From Zygaena filipendulae (taxonomy: Eukaryota > Arthropoda > Insecta > Lepidoptera > Zygaenidae): a DNA stretch of 64,000 nucleotides. Of the stretch, positions 1 through 12,600 are shown one piece after another (within the stretch, counting starts at the first letter, position 1; every line of letters starts with the position of its first letter). The notes below the pieces were generated by a model. It ran no database searches and had not been told where the DNA came from. It was given only the letters and a program-made list of their open reading frames with translations. The position numbers were made by a program, and so were the translations under genes. The stretch lies in contig OU015655.1 in the NCBI GenBank assembly GCA_907165275.2, positions 6,708,501 to 6,772,500 on the forward strand. Reading direction: 5' to 3'.

Positions 1-123
1 ATGGAACAGTGCAAGTTTTTATGGAAGTACCATAATTTTCAAGTTAAGAGCATGAAAATCGGTATTTGGGCTTATTTAGGCTAAGGTTGGTAAGGAAAGA
101 AATTGAAAGAAATGCAGCAAAAG

Positions 124-228
124 GTCCATTACACATGACATAACGGTTCCGTTCCTTAGTTTTCTATGTGTTAACAATTATAGATTTGTCAACTTGGCTA
201 AAAAATTATCCCCCTACATTGGTAACTT
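124..228. repeat. Decayed copy of the 'CCCCCTTAGCCGAGTT' inverted-repeat element
   Basis: The segment holds the paired motifs seen in fuller copies at 58,094-58,304 and 60,351-60,510: a 'TTCCTTAGTTTTCTATG' stretch, then ATTATAGATTTGTCAACTTGGCT and a run of C. Only one end is clear. It lies in downstream intron or flank of the TTC39-like gene. Confidence 0.5.
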
Positions 229-449
229 GACAACTTTACCTCTTTATATCATTAGTATAGATAGATACAATACAATACAGTTCTTTATTAATAACACCAA
301 GTTACAAGTCATTTACATAGGTACAATATATTAAATTATAGTGACCCGAGAGCAATTAGGTAATATTATAATAGATATAAAATATATTTACATTATGTCC
401 AAAACGGATAGATAGATGGATAGACAGATTAACATTGTGTGAGGCCGAC

Positions 450-611
450 CTGTAGTTTCTTTTTCAGAATCTCCTCGCAAATGTGAAGGTCGCCCTCGGC
501 GCCGATGAAGTGGCAGATCACAAGGTGGTAGGCGAGCAGTGTCAGGTCGCACAGGACGGAGCGCATGCCGGGCGCGCGCGAGCCCGCCTCCAGCTCCGCC
601 AGTCCGTACTC
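450..611 (-). CDS. TTC39: TTC39-like exon 7 (last in window)
   Basis: Residues 252-305, EYGLAELEAGSRAPG through EEILKKKLQ. The acceptor is ...ttgcag and the donor is CAG|GTCGGC, a weak but usable site; the frame also runs on to a stop at 429, so the exact 3' end is less certain than the start. GC-rich at third codon positions, unlike the other exons of this gene. Confidence 0.88.
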
Positions 612-3600
612 CTGCAATTAAAACAGAATGTATTATCATAAAGAAACTAATATACATTATACATGTATTAGCTAGAAAGGCAATGTTATGCGGCTGGGAA
701 AGCGCGCCACGGATGCAAATGAAGTTAGCAAATAAAAGGAATCGCCATGGTTACAAAGTATATTAGAGCAAATGCGCCGCCTCTGCAATGGAAGCACCAT
801 GGTGCAAATGTAAATTAGTTTTCATTACTCATACTCGGAAAGTAGGTCTGAAGTTGCCTGAGAAGCGGGTTGAAAGTAACACTTTTCAGCCCTAGGGAGA
901 ATCGCTTTCAATTGACAGCTGGATATTGCAGAAACTCGAGTTTTTTTAATGTCATAGGGGGCATACTTACTGGCCAGTAGCATACCTAATGGTCGATTTA
1001 TGTAAAATAAAATTCACTCATTTTTTTCTTTAGCTAATTCCTATTTTTATTTTGACTTTCCTTGCATTCGTAATGAAAAGCACAGTGTTATCCTCGGGAG
1101 AAAGACTTATTTAGTCCCGAGACGGGGTTTGGCCAAGAGATCGAGGGACTAAATAAGTTACTTTCACCCCTAGGATAACAATGTACTATTGTTAGTTTGC
1201 GCTACCTCTGCAAAAGAAGCGCCACGCTTGCAAAGTACCTAAGTTGGAGCAAAATGCTCTAACTCTCAAAAGCTAATTTTGCTGGCATTCCAAATAGATT
1301 TCTACATTCCCAAAACTGTAAATTTTAAAAACAGTCACCGAGTAAAAGCGTAACCAAATGGTGTTCAATACATTTGGTTACGTCAAGGTTTTTGTGCGTG
1401 ATGATACAACCTCATGGGTATTTTTACAATGGAAAATTTGCTAGAACTCAGGTCATGAGGTATGACAACAAAACTAGAAGCAACCACATCATTATTTTGA
1501 TATCAATGAAAATTGATATTGATTAAATTCGTCGAGGCAATAAAATACGAACTCAACTTTGTAAAAATGCAATATATGTACATAAAAACAGGTTCCATGT
1601 TCTATAAGTATAATACTTTAACTAATAATCATTATTAAATCTATCTATACTATAATAAAAGAGTAGAATCCGCGAATCTGTACATTAAATATTTTTAACA
1701 AAAATTGACAGGGGACGATAAACGAAGAGTAACCAACCACAAAAAAGGTTTTTTTTTTAAATCATTTCTGTCTGTCTGTCTGTTCGCGATAATCTCTGAA
1801 TCTACCGAACGGATTGTCATGCGGTTTTCACAGGCAGATTAAGCTTAGCCTATAGCTACATATAGGCTTTGTTTCATTGAAATCGGATGTCGGGAAAAAA
1901 GTTGTTGTATGAAAACCTTTCAGGCGGGTGAAATCGCGGGGCACAGCTAGTACACAATAACATATAATCTCAATTAAATAAAAATAAGATTTCATCAATT
2001 ATGATGCAATATAATATCAACAGAACACTTTGCTCGGAGATAATATCAATTAGATTGATCCAGTCGGTAGGTAGGTATGACTGGGTGAATTATGTAGACA
2101 AGCGCGGCGTCTCACTCACGAACTAAGCATTTTAGTTTGACCAATTATTACACATACAAAAATAAATATCATTATTTTTGGTTGAAATTGAAAAAGCTTT
2201 ATTTGACACAACACAAAAATTCGTATACAACAATATACAATAACAAGTATTGAGGGTTCGCCTTCCAACCCCCAGACAGACGCCGCTCGCCGAAATCTGA
2301 CAAACTGTGTTATAGTATCTAAGCCACTTCTTGTAGCAAAAGTTCAGTGAATCTCCGAAACGGTTGGACCAATTTTTTTCATGACTAATTAGCTGATGTT
2401 ATAGGAAGTAAATTACCCCTTACCTACTACTTGCCCGTTTGCCCCCTATGACATTAAAAAAACGCTACTTTGGAGTTTCTGCGGTAATTCCGAAACTCAC
2501 GCGGGTGAAACCGCGGGGCACAGTTAGTAAAAAAAATATAAGTAGGAATATATTTTGACCATTGGAGATATTTTAGATAAACACCTAGTGGGATAACTGC
2601 TGAGTCTCTGAATGAACGAGTGTTCTGATAAAATATTTTATGCCACATTTACATATCTTAATAAATACAAAGTGGTTTTACGGCGACATCGACATTATGA
2701 TAAAAGGTGAGATAAAATGACCTTGATTCTAAATCTTGTTATCTTAGTGTATCTCAATATTATATTAAAAATGCTGTTCGTTCGTAATCACTTCACTTGA
2801 AAACGGCTGGACCGATTTTGTGATTTTTTTTAATATTCGTACTTAGGTATGTAGGTAACTATTAGACTGAAAAAGGTTATTAGGGAAAGAAAAATTGGGA
2901 AGGTTGCCAGAAACATCTGTGAAAAACTGAAAATGCTTTTTGTATGGAATTTATGTGATTTTCAATTTAAAAATTGATGTCTGTGTGTTCGTTTGCCTTC
3001 TGCATGCATTCCTATAACATTCATCTGATCACTACGAAACTTGGTGAATGGGTGTGTATCAGTGTGTACACGCACAAGAAGTGAAATTATAAAATAAAAA
3101 AAACAATCAGTCCCTAGAAAAACCCGAGCGCCCAACTTGTCATTAGTCACATTTAGTTACCTATGCACACGATACTTAGAAGCATATTTTCGGACAACCG
3201 TAGACCAACACGTCGCTCGAAAGTGAAATGAGTAGCTAGGTATCGAACGACAATCACCTTATTTCCAGAGAAGCCGACGAACTCTAGCAAACTGATGATC
3301 CTCGGGGGCAGGAGGGATATCATGACGTTGAATGTCGCAGTTCCGAGCCGCACGCCGCTTTGGAATTGTACCCTTGATTCTTCACTGTCCCATTCCTTTT
3401 TCTCTAAAATCTTCACACAGTCTCTGTGAAAACGATATAACATGCCTTAAATTTTCTTTGTCATGGGCAACTGCAGGGAGCTACTCCGCACTTATAGACG
3501 CTCAATTTAAATAACGTATTATTAATATAAAAAAAATCAGTTATGACTTGTGTAGTCTTCAAAATAAGGCACTCGAAGGCTTTATTTTCTACTAGCTGTT

Positions 3601-6600
3601 CCCAGTGGTTACCCGCCGCGTTAATTTCGTTAATCTCGCGGGAATTCCGCGATAAAAAGTTCTCTATGTCCTTTTCTGTACCTACCTTTACAACGTGTAT
3701 GCAAAATTTCATGATGATCAGTTGAGTAGGTACCCACTTAAGGCGTGAAAACATAACAAACAACAAATAAACAAACGAACCAACTTACTTTCGCAATTAT
3801 AATATTAGGATTTACATCTAGAAGTCATTTGTTGAACTTTGATTCCATGCACTTACGGAAATAATCTAAACTTTTAGTGTTTTTAGATGATCAGAATAAC
3901 TTCAGTTCAGCTGTAAACTGACAGTTAGCGACTTCCACGGTTAAAAGATTGTAGCAGGAGTTAAATAATAAGCTAATTGTGAGCCTTTGATTCACACAAA
4001 CGCGACCTTCACAAACATAATTATGACAATATTATGAAGATGGACAAAACAAGGGCATGCAGAGTGTCAGTCAACGTTCGCGTTAGTTCACACATTTACA
4101 AAAATAGTAGGTACCTGTCCTATTTATAATATTTTATAATAGATATATTTGGTTTCTTTCGCATTAGATACGAGTTATCTGGAAGAGATCGCAAATATGC
4201 GACGTTTGCATGTTCTTTATGAACGCAAAGAAGATTTAGTAAATAAACAAATTTATCTTTTTTTACCGATACAAATATATCTGTAGTCTATACAGATTTG
4301 TATACGTAGCATATCTACATACAGTCTGTACAGACCTGTGTTTACATTTTCTCCATTCAGCAAAATACCGTACAACTTCAAAACTGCCGATAATAATTTG
4401 AGTTACGTGTACAAGCGTGTTCGTGAGGCGAAACGTTATGTATAGAAAACACTGTGACATTATATTACATACTAGCTGCTCCCCCATCGGTTTCGGCCGC
4501 GTCTTTTTTGTCAGTAGGTATGAAAGTACCCACCTCCTATTTCAAGATCCAAAAGCTTTAATAGCTGCCTCCCCACGGCTTATAACTTTCTCTAAGTGAA
4601 ATAATTTTTAGAATCTGTTCGGTAGTTCCCAACATCCAAACTTTCCTACATCCAAACTTACAAATTTTACATCATTTTATTGTAATTCGTAGATGTATGG
4701 CATGAGTAAAAATAGTACCGTTACGATGTTGATTACAATACATAATACATATAGGTACATATTTATGATTCACGCATGGTTAAAAGAAGGACAAACATAC
4801 GTAGCACGTAGGTGGGGTACAATCAGCAGCACTAATATATAAAAACACTGTGATTTATTACCAAAGAAATACAGAATATACCTAATATAAAGAAGGGACT
4901 CTCTTCGCTTTCCACCAATTTCATTCCTCCTCATATCACGCGTAAGTTTCTTGTTAAATTCCGAGCAAAGTTTGACACAAGTAGAATCTACATGTGACAA
5001 TTATTCATTGACAGCTGACATTTGTCAGCTCACTGTCAACCTTACAACACGCACACACGCACAACACGTACGTACACGTAGGCCGTCTTTAACTGTGGGA
5101 AAGTACTTGAATAAGTTAATTTGTATGGAGTGTCACCGGGCTGCTTATTACTATTGCAGTCAAATTCAATCACTGTCAAAAGTGCTTACATATTTCTGCA
5201 GCTGACTGTACGTCTAAATGCGTAGGCAAATACATATGTATCATGCACGAGTGTTATAATTCGCAATTGTTCATTTCGCTGAGCAATAATTGGTAGTTTG
5301 TAAAGAGTATAGACGATGCTAGTAAGGGAAAATCAATATCTTTTTATCTATCTAATTTACAAATGATGAAGATAGAAAAGAAAATTAAATAAAGCTTAAG
5401 TTTAATTATTTATTTTTTTGCCTGAATGATATACCCAAGGAGGTAAATCATTATAATACAATCTAGCCAATCTAGTAATGACTAATAAGTATTTTTCATT
5501 ACTCATACTCGGAAAGTAGGTCTGAAGTTGCCTGAGAAGCGGGTTGAAAGTAACACTTTTCAGCCCTAGGGAGAATCGCTTTCAACTGACAGCTGGATAT
5601 TGCAGAAACTCAAGTTTTTTTTTATGTCATAGGGGGCATACTTACTGGCCAGTACACACACGCACACCTAATGGTTGATTTATGTAAAATAAAATTCACT
5701 CATTTTTTTCTTTAGCTAATTCCTATTTTTATTTTGACTTTCCTTGCATTTGTAATGAAAAGCACAGTGTTATCCTCGGGAGAAAGACTTATTTAGTCCC
5801 TCGATCTATAAGTTTCTTTCACCCCTAGGATAACAATGTACTATTAAAAAGTCGTCACATAAATAGGTACATAGTATTAGGTATCCAAAGCCTGTAGCAA
5901 CAATACATTTTTAATTTGGTATTTAAAAAACTTAATTACCAACATAGTTTTCAAGTACCTACTTACACAAATAAATTTTGCATAATATAAAATCTATACA
6001 CTTATATTGATGTACAATCGCACATGTTTTAATCGTAAATCAAGGCCCTTATTCACTATGACTAAAAACATTACTTGCCCATAACCGCGCGCCCCAAAAA
6101 CATGTTGTGAATATATTTTTTTGTTGTAAAATTTCTTTGAGTACAAAAGAAACACATTTTTTGTGGAGCATTGTCTTAATGCAACTTTTTATGGTCGCAG
6201 TGAATAAGGGCCCGGTGTATAGATATCAAACTATGTAAGTAGAGCAAAACAGGACGTCTCAAAAACATATAATGTACGCGCATCAACTGCTGAACGGGAT
6301 TGAAAAGGATTTTCGCATTTGCCTTTCATAGTCTAACTTAAATATAGGCTTCGTATCATCGCAATCAGTTCACGAAAACAGAAGTTATAACAAATAGCTG
6401 TTCCCCTCGCGCGCATGAATTTCAATATTACCGCGGTAACTCTTTTCCGAGATAAAAGTACCTACCTATCCTATGACACTTAGGATCAGGAATACTGAAG
6501 GTTTTCTTATGCGAAAGAATTTTTCGAATCGGTTCATTAATTTTAGAGATTACCTCCTTCATTGTAGGCGGGGCAGGCGCGCTACCGTTGCAAAGGAAGT

Positions 6601-9600
6601 TAGAGCAAATGCTCTAACTATACCCAAAATTATTTTGCTGCCAACCCAAGTATATTTACTACAATATTCACTGTGAATTTTGAAAACAATAACTAAGTAA
6701 AAACACAACCATAAAGCGTTTAATACATTTCTTTACGTTAATGAATGTTTTTGTGCGTGATGAATAATAGTTTTGCGTGCGAAAATCACCCGGCGACACT
6801 GGTTTTCATCTGTTTTCATACTAAATAAGTTGATGTCCCTTCTATCTGTTATTTTCTGTCCTGTAATTCAACCTTACAAACTTTACCCCTTTGAATGTAC
6901 TTAAATAAAAAAATTACAAGCGTTGTGTAATTTTTATATACCTATAGACTTTGTTAGTGGAAATCAGGGGCTGTACCACCATTTCAACCTCACATCGAAA
7001 TTTAGCAAATTACAATTCTTGCGGTACCTAATATAATTTTTACTTTATACACAATGTCGTCGTCTAAGGTCGAAATTTCTATGGGCAAAATTTTGATGTA
7101 AGTTTCTAAGACAGTTAAAAAAAAGATGATGGTAGGGCTTCAGGAGTAGAACCCTTGGCGCCATTCTAGCACGATGCACTTGAATCGATATTATTCTACG
7201 CACAACAACCAAAGCAGGTGCAATATAAAAAAAACCATAAACTGATTCTACTCTGAGCTGTGCTAACGATACGTATCGGATATAAGTAACATCTAACAGA
7301 TTGTTTTATAAATGTGGTCAGTTTGGAGCTGGTGACTCGGTTAATTCATGTTAACATAATCATCAACTAGTTTATAGACATATTACATACTAATGTATGG
7401 TAATAAAACACAATATCTATGAGTTACTTATCAACAATATCTATCTTCTAAACCCAAAATATTAAACATTTGATATGTACCTACGCTTACATATTGCACA
7501 ATGATAAGAATTGTTTACGCAAAATCGAATGATTACGACAGTAACACATTTGCTTCTAGGGTGTGATAGAGTGTGGTGACTGTATTTACTGAAAGTTCCC
7601 TTACTTGTAACTATTGTAGCAGTTCTTCACTTTGATCGTGCCTTTGATCATTCCGGTTAGGTCTTCACCTTCCATAATGGTCATCGCGGCCTGTAGTAGA
7701 AGTGCCTCCGCGTAGCACAGCTCGGCGTGGGCTTCTATATCAGTATATGTGCTGTAATTGGGCTGCACACAAAAAGGTAATGTTTAACTGTTTTATAATT
7801 AATTTTTATACACCCAGAATTTACATACAAATGGCATTTTAAAGTGGCAACAAAACCAACTGTCGAAATTGTTTATTGAATAAGCAAAAAATCGTACTTA
7901 TTAACTACGACAAAAAAAAACTAATAAATCGAAAATAAGATTGTGCCTACCTTTATTACTTATATCATTGCCTACAAAGATTAAAATTTTGTGATTCTTT
8001 TTTTCTAAAGGGACGTTCTTGGTTCGATGATTTATCTTGGGTACTTAGTATAATATAAATTAATCTCTCATATCACTTGTGTATTAATCGTTTTTTTATT
8101 AGAGTATGGTAATAGATATCTAGGAGTTATTCAGGTTCACTCCAACGAGAGGAATGTTCCAAATGTTTTCTCTAATTGTGGAATAAATTTAAATAGTAGT
8201 AGGTAGTAGTAGTAATAATAATAATGAATTACTATAGCATAGAAACTTTGTCAATATTTCCATTAGGTTTTACATAGACAAAAAAAAACAAACACATAGT
8301 AAGAGTAAGCACGAAGATTACTACAGATTAATACAGGCACATTTAATTATAAGTAATCAAGATTACAAAATAATAAAATATACTACATCCTTTTTCCGTT
8401 TAGGCGCAAATGGTCCAATTCGCAAATGGTCCAGAGGGTTTAAAATGTCCAATTCGCAAACCGTCCAATTAGCAAATGGTCCAATTCGCAAATGGTCCAA
8501 TTCTCAAATGGTCCAATTCGCAAATGGTCCAATTCGCAGTTGGTCCAACTTGTAATTGGTTAAATAAGTTTAGTTATTTTTATTATCAGGAAATTTTTTC
8601 ATCAATTTTATTATTTGGTTAATTATTAATTTTAATTAAAACTGCGTATAAAAATATTATTAAGTAAATAATAAAGTTATATACTTATGTTTATATTTAA
8701 TACAATATTTAATTATAATACTAGAGGTAATTTGGAGAAATTACCAACTAAGTCACTTAAAAGCGAGAAATAAACAAAATTTTAACAAAAAAATAATTAA
8801 AACCGACTTCCAAAAACACAAAATTAAAAACTCGCTGGTGTCTGCCTACTTGGGTTGTTCTGCTCACGAAGAGCTGGTGGCAAGAGTCGACTTAGCCCAT
8901 CTACCCCCTCCATATTTGGCTTGTCACCGAATTCAAACCGATCTGTTGTAGCACAAACCAATAATAATATTACGTGTGTTTTTGTGTTTTGGATTAAGTA
9001 AAGCGGTATTTTGTCATTATTAGCTTTTTATTTTTAACTTTTTATTTTTGTGTTTTTGGAAGTCGGTTTTAATATTTTTTTTTAAATTTTGTTCATTCCA
9101 AAATTTCCGCGGAATCTCCGAAATTAATGCGTGTGAAACTACATTAAATTTGAAATAGTACACTTTTTCAGGGGTACAGAAAAGGATAAAGGGTACTTTT
9201 ATCCCATAATTCCCACGAAATCTCCGAAATTAACGCCGCTGAAACCACGGGGAACAGTTAGTCTGAAATAAAATCTTTTTATTTATCTTTATTTAATTTT
9301 TTTTTTTTTTTTTAATTTACTTGGGTCACCAAACAATTGATAAGTAATCTTCTTAATAATAAAAATAACGAAACTTATCTGACCAATTACAATTTGGACC
9401 AAGTCCAATTTCGAACTGGACCAATTGCGAATTGGACCATTTGCGAATTGGACCATTTGAGAATTGGACCATTTGCGAATTGGACCATTTGCGAATTGGA
9501 CCATTTGCGAATTGGACGATTTGCGAATTGGAGGATTGGACCATTTGCGAATTGGAGGATTGGACCATTTGCGAATTGGACGAAATGCGCCTGAACGCCT

Positions 9601-12600
9601 TTTTCGTCGCCTTTACTTGTCATTCAAACATTCAGGGCCCATATTGAAACACGAGATAACGCGCTACAAACATTGATATATTTTAGTATATCAATGGCTA
9701 CAAAAATAAAATTGTCTTTCCCTCGTATTCAAAGAAGTTTCACTTCAAAAAAAATATTTACAACGTGTCTTATGACATACAGAATATTAATTATTTCTAA
9801 TACTTTGGCATCTGGAGAGTTTGGGATTGTCTTTTTGGGACGCGTATTATGGGCAAGGAATGTTGGTGGTCATAGCGAATAAAGCTGATTGAAAAATAAT
9901 AACCTACTGGGTTAGGTCAAATCAGATGAATAAGAGTTTTATTGCTCCAGTCAGTCACCTTTTTGATGATAGTACCGATGCTTTCTACCAAATTGTAATT
10001 CCGCCTGTGGCGATTGCATATTGAGACGCACACTTTAAGTGCAGCTAGGGCGCTACTAATCTGGCCGTGGTCAAACGTTAATATTGCCGGGATGAACTCG
10101 AACATAGAGGTGCCCAGACTGTGATAAAGCGACGTTCTACACCTAAAAATAAAGGAAAATATTGAATACTTGCTCTACTGTTTATGTAAAGATTGTGTTG
10201 AAAGGATCAAATGAAGTATTTCTCTTACAAACTTTACGGTATCAATTTCATACTAACTTCTTGATCTTAGTCGTATCAATTCGGAACCACAAGTTTTACA
10301 AATTTTATTATGCTCTCAAATAAATTAAGTAATTTTATAAAAAAATGCACATTTAGAGATAAAATTCTCTTACAAACTGAAAAGAGAAATTTTATGGTCC
10401 ACAATTAATAATAATAATAGGTTAGGTCACAAAGTCAGTATGAAATTAGGCATCATTATAGTAGTTAGCGAACCTGACTAGGTACTTGTCGTGGGTTCGA
10501 TGCCCGAATCAGGGTACTAGTATAGTATTATAATATATAATCTGTGATCAGGGTAAGCATTAATGTCATGAACGTTAGTGATTTTATTTACAAAAAGTAT
10601 AATGATAAACCGGACAGATTGTGAACTCACAGATTCTTTCACAATTTCACGATTTGATATTGACACCTAATATTAAACTATTGAAAAATATTGAATTAAA
10701 TTGTAAATGGTTAGTGTACTTTACAATTTACCGCCCTTTTATAATGTTCACAATATGGCGCTGACTTATGTAAGTGTCATATCAGTTATGACGCAGTACT
10801 CTTCGTAGTTCGTAGTACAAGCTACGCACCTTCCGAATGAAAGTGACCTTACTCAAAAATTGCAATGAAAAGTGCGATCAACGAAAGTGACCGATGTCAG
10901 GTTATTTTTTACCACAGGGTTTGAGAGTATGTTTTAGGTCAATGTAGGTATATCAATATCAGCAGTTACAGAAATTTTGAGTTAGGTCACTTTAATTCCA
11001 AAGGTGCGAATTCGTTTGATGGATATAATATGTAGCTGTAACAAAATTCTTTTGCGTCGCGTCTATTAATCTTCGATGAAACAATGCGTTCTTTTTATGA
11101 GTTTTATTGCTATATGAATTAACTGCGTCTGGTTAATTTAAAAAATAGAAACACTTTTGACATTTGCCATCGTTATTGGTTCATTAAAGTTTGTGCAGGA
11201 AGAAGTAACACAACTAAAAATTTCGATTGGTATTGGGCTCCTGAAATACAGGTTACCTGTATCAGGAGTCAAGGCGATTTATATCTATTTGACTGTACAT
11301 GGTGTTTATCAATATAGATTTTTTATTAGTTTAGGTTTTATTTTTGATTGACACTTAAATCGAGCTAAATGATTTCACTTAAATTATATTAGTTTAAAAT
11401 TTCAATGAAACTAAGCACCAACTCACCATGGCTTCATTATATTCAAAGCACCATCTAAATCGTTGTTGAAAAACTTCCTGACCGCAACCTCGCATTCTTC
11501 GAACGCGGCTTGCAAGTCCATGCTGCATCTAAACACATTTTAAAAATAAACGCTATTATTGTTTGGAAAAATAATTAATATTTAATCAAAATTTAATGTA
11601 TAAATAATTCTGCACTTACACAGGTTGCACTTCCGCTGCATCTTCAAATCTATCCTGTAAAATGATATGACCAACTTGAATAAATCTGAATCAAATCTCG
11701 ATCGATCGATCGATCGATCTTTACGTATCGGCAAAGGAGTTACACGCATAAATCCTGTATAAAAACGTGAATAAAAAATATTTATCGCTATACGTAGTAC
11801 TCGGCCCGGGTCATTGATAAGTAGACAAAATATAAAGCTTGATAAGAAATGTTTAATGATTTTTAAGTACTAATTTATTTGACTTTCTCACTAATTAGGG
11901 TCATTTTTTTTAAACATTTCTTGATACTTTTTTTATCGGACCACTGTAAATTGGATCAGAAGTGTGCACCTTAACTATAAGAATATGGTAACAAAAATTT
12001 TACGTAATTATTTGTTCGCAAGCGGTAAAATAATTTTTAAATGTAATTCAGGTACATTTTTCCTGCGTAATTGATTACCTATTGTCGGACATTTTGACGC
12101 GTTCAAATAGAGTTAGTAGTTCAATGAATAGTCATTTCAATGAAAAAAATTGATCACAAGTATAATACAATTTAATGCTAAGATGAACATAAGTCTGAGT
12201 CTGTTTGAATCTTTTGGACTACGCAACGAATTTTGATACGATATTCTTCCGGAACTTCTTCTGAATTCTATTCAAAGTCACAAAGTCTAGAGAAAAAACA
12301 AACTATGTGTATCAACTTATTTATGAAAACTTACACAGATCGATGACTACAGAGAATGGCTTGGAAAGTTAGGGATTAATTTTTTTTTCCGGGAATGTTT
12401 TTTAATTTAATTTTTATTTACAGAAACCTTTTTTCAATAACGAGCCTCTCATTACATTATGTAATTGAAATGACAATTAAAATACTTAACTGTATTTATG
12501 CATAACATCTAACCGCCGCACTCAGAGTCGATTTTAATGGTTACTTAGTTAAGTATAGATTTTTAAAACAAAACTGCCGCAATCAGACAAGTTTAATAAA

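Larger units (their letters stand above)
8389..9605. mobile_element. Foldback transposon with minisatellite arms and 8-bp TSD
   Basis: The element spans 8397-9597 and is flanked by perfect CCTTTTTC at 8389-8396 and 9598-9605. Its termini are CGTTTAGGCGC and, inverted, CGTTCAGGCGC. Each arm is a tandem array of the 16-mer GGACCATTTGCGAATT (left arm inverted, about 8405-8555; right arm about 9405-9590). The inverted repeat continues inward past the array (GTAATTGGTTAAATAAG / CTTATCTGACCAATTAC). The centre has no coding frame and is occupied by later insertions. Arms of tandem repeats recall Foldback/Galileo elements; the 8-bp duplication fits the hAT or P superfamilies. Superfamily not settled. 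Confidence 0.85.

Noticed and set aside
429..766. Plus-strand and alternative minus-strand frames around 388-766
   Set aside because: Shadow frames of TTC39-like exon 7; only the frame reading EYGLAELEAG joins in phase and matches the family.
9289..9676. Open frames encoding repeated 'NGPIRKWSNSQMVQFA' and 'LDHLRIGPFANWT' peptides in several frames on both strands
   Set aside because: They are read-throughs of the 16-bp minisatellite in the foldback element; open in multiple frames because the unit lacks stops, with no start context or splice signals.
10440..10520. Possible tRNA gene (GGTTCGATGCCC B box)
   Set aside because: No acceptor stem or anticodon arm can be folded; more likely a SINE fragment.
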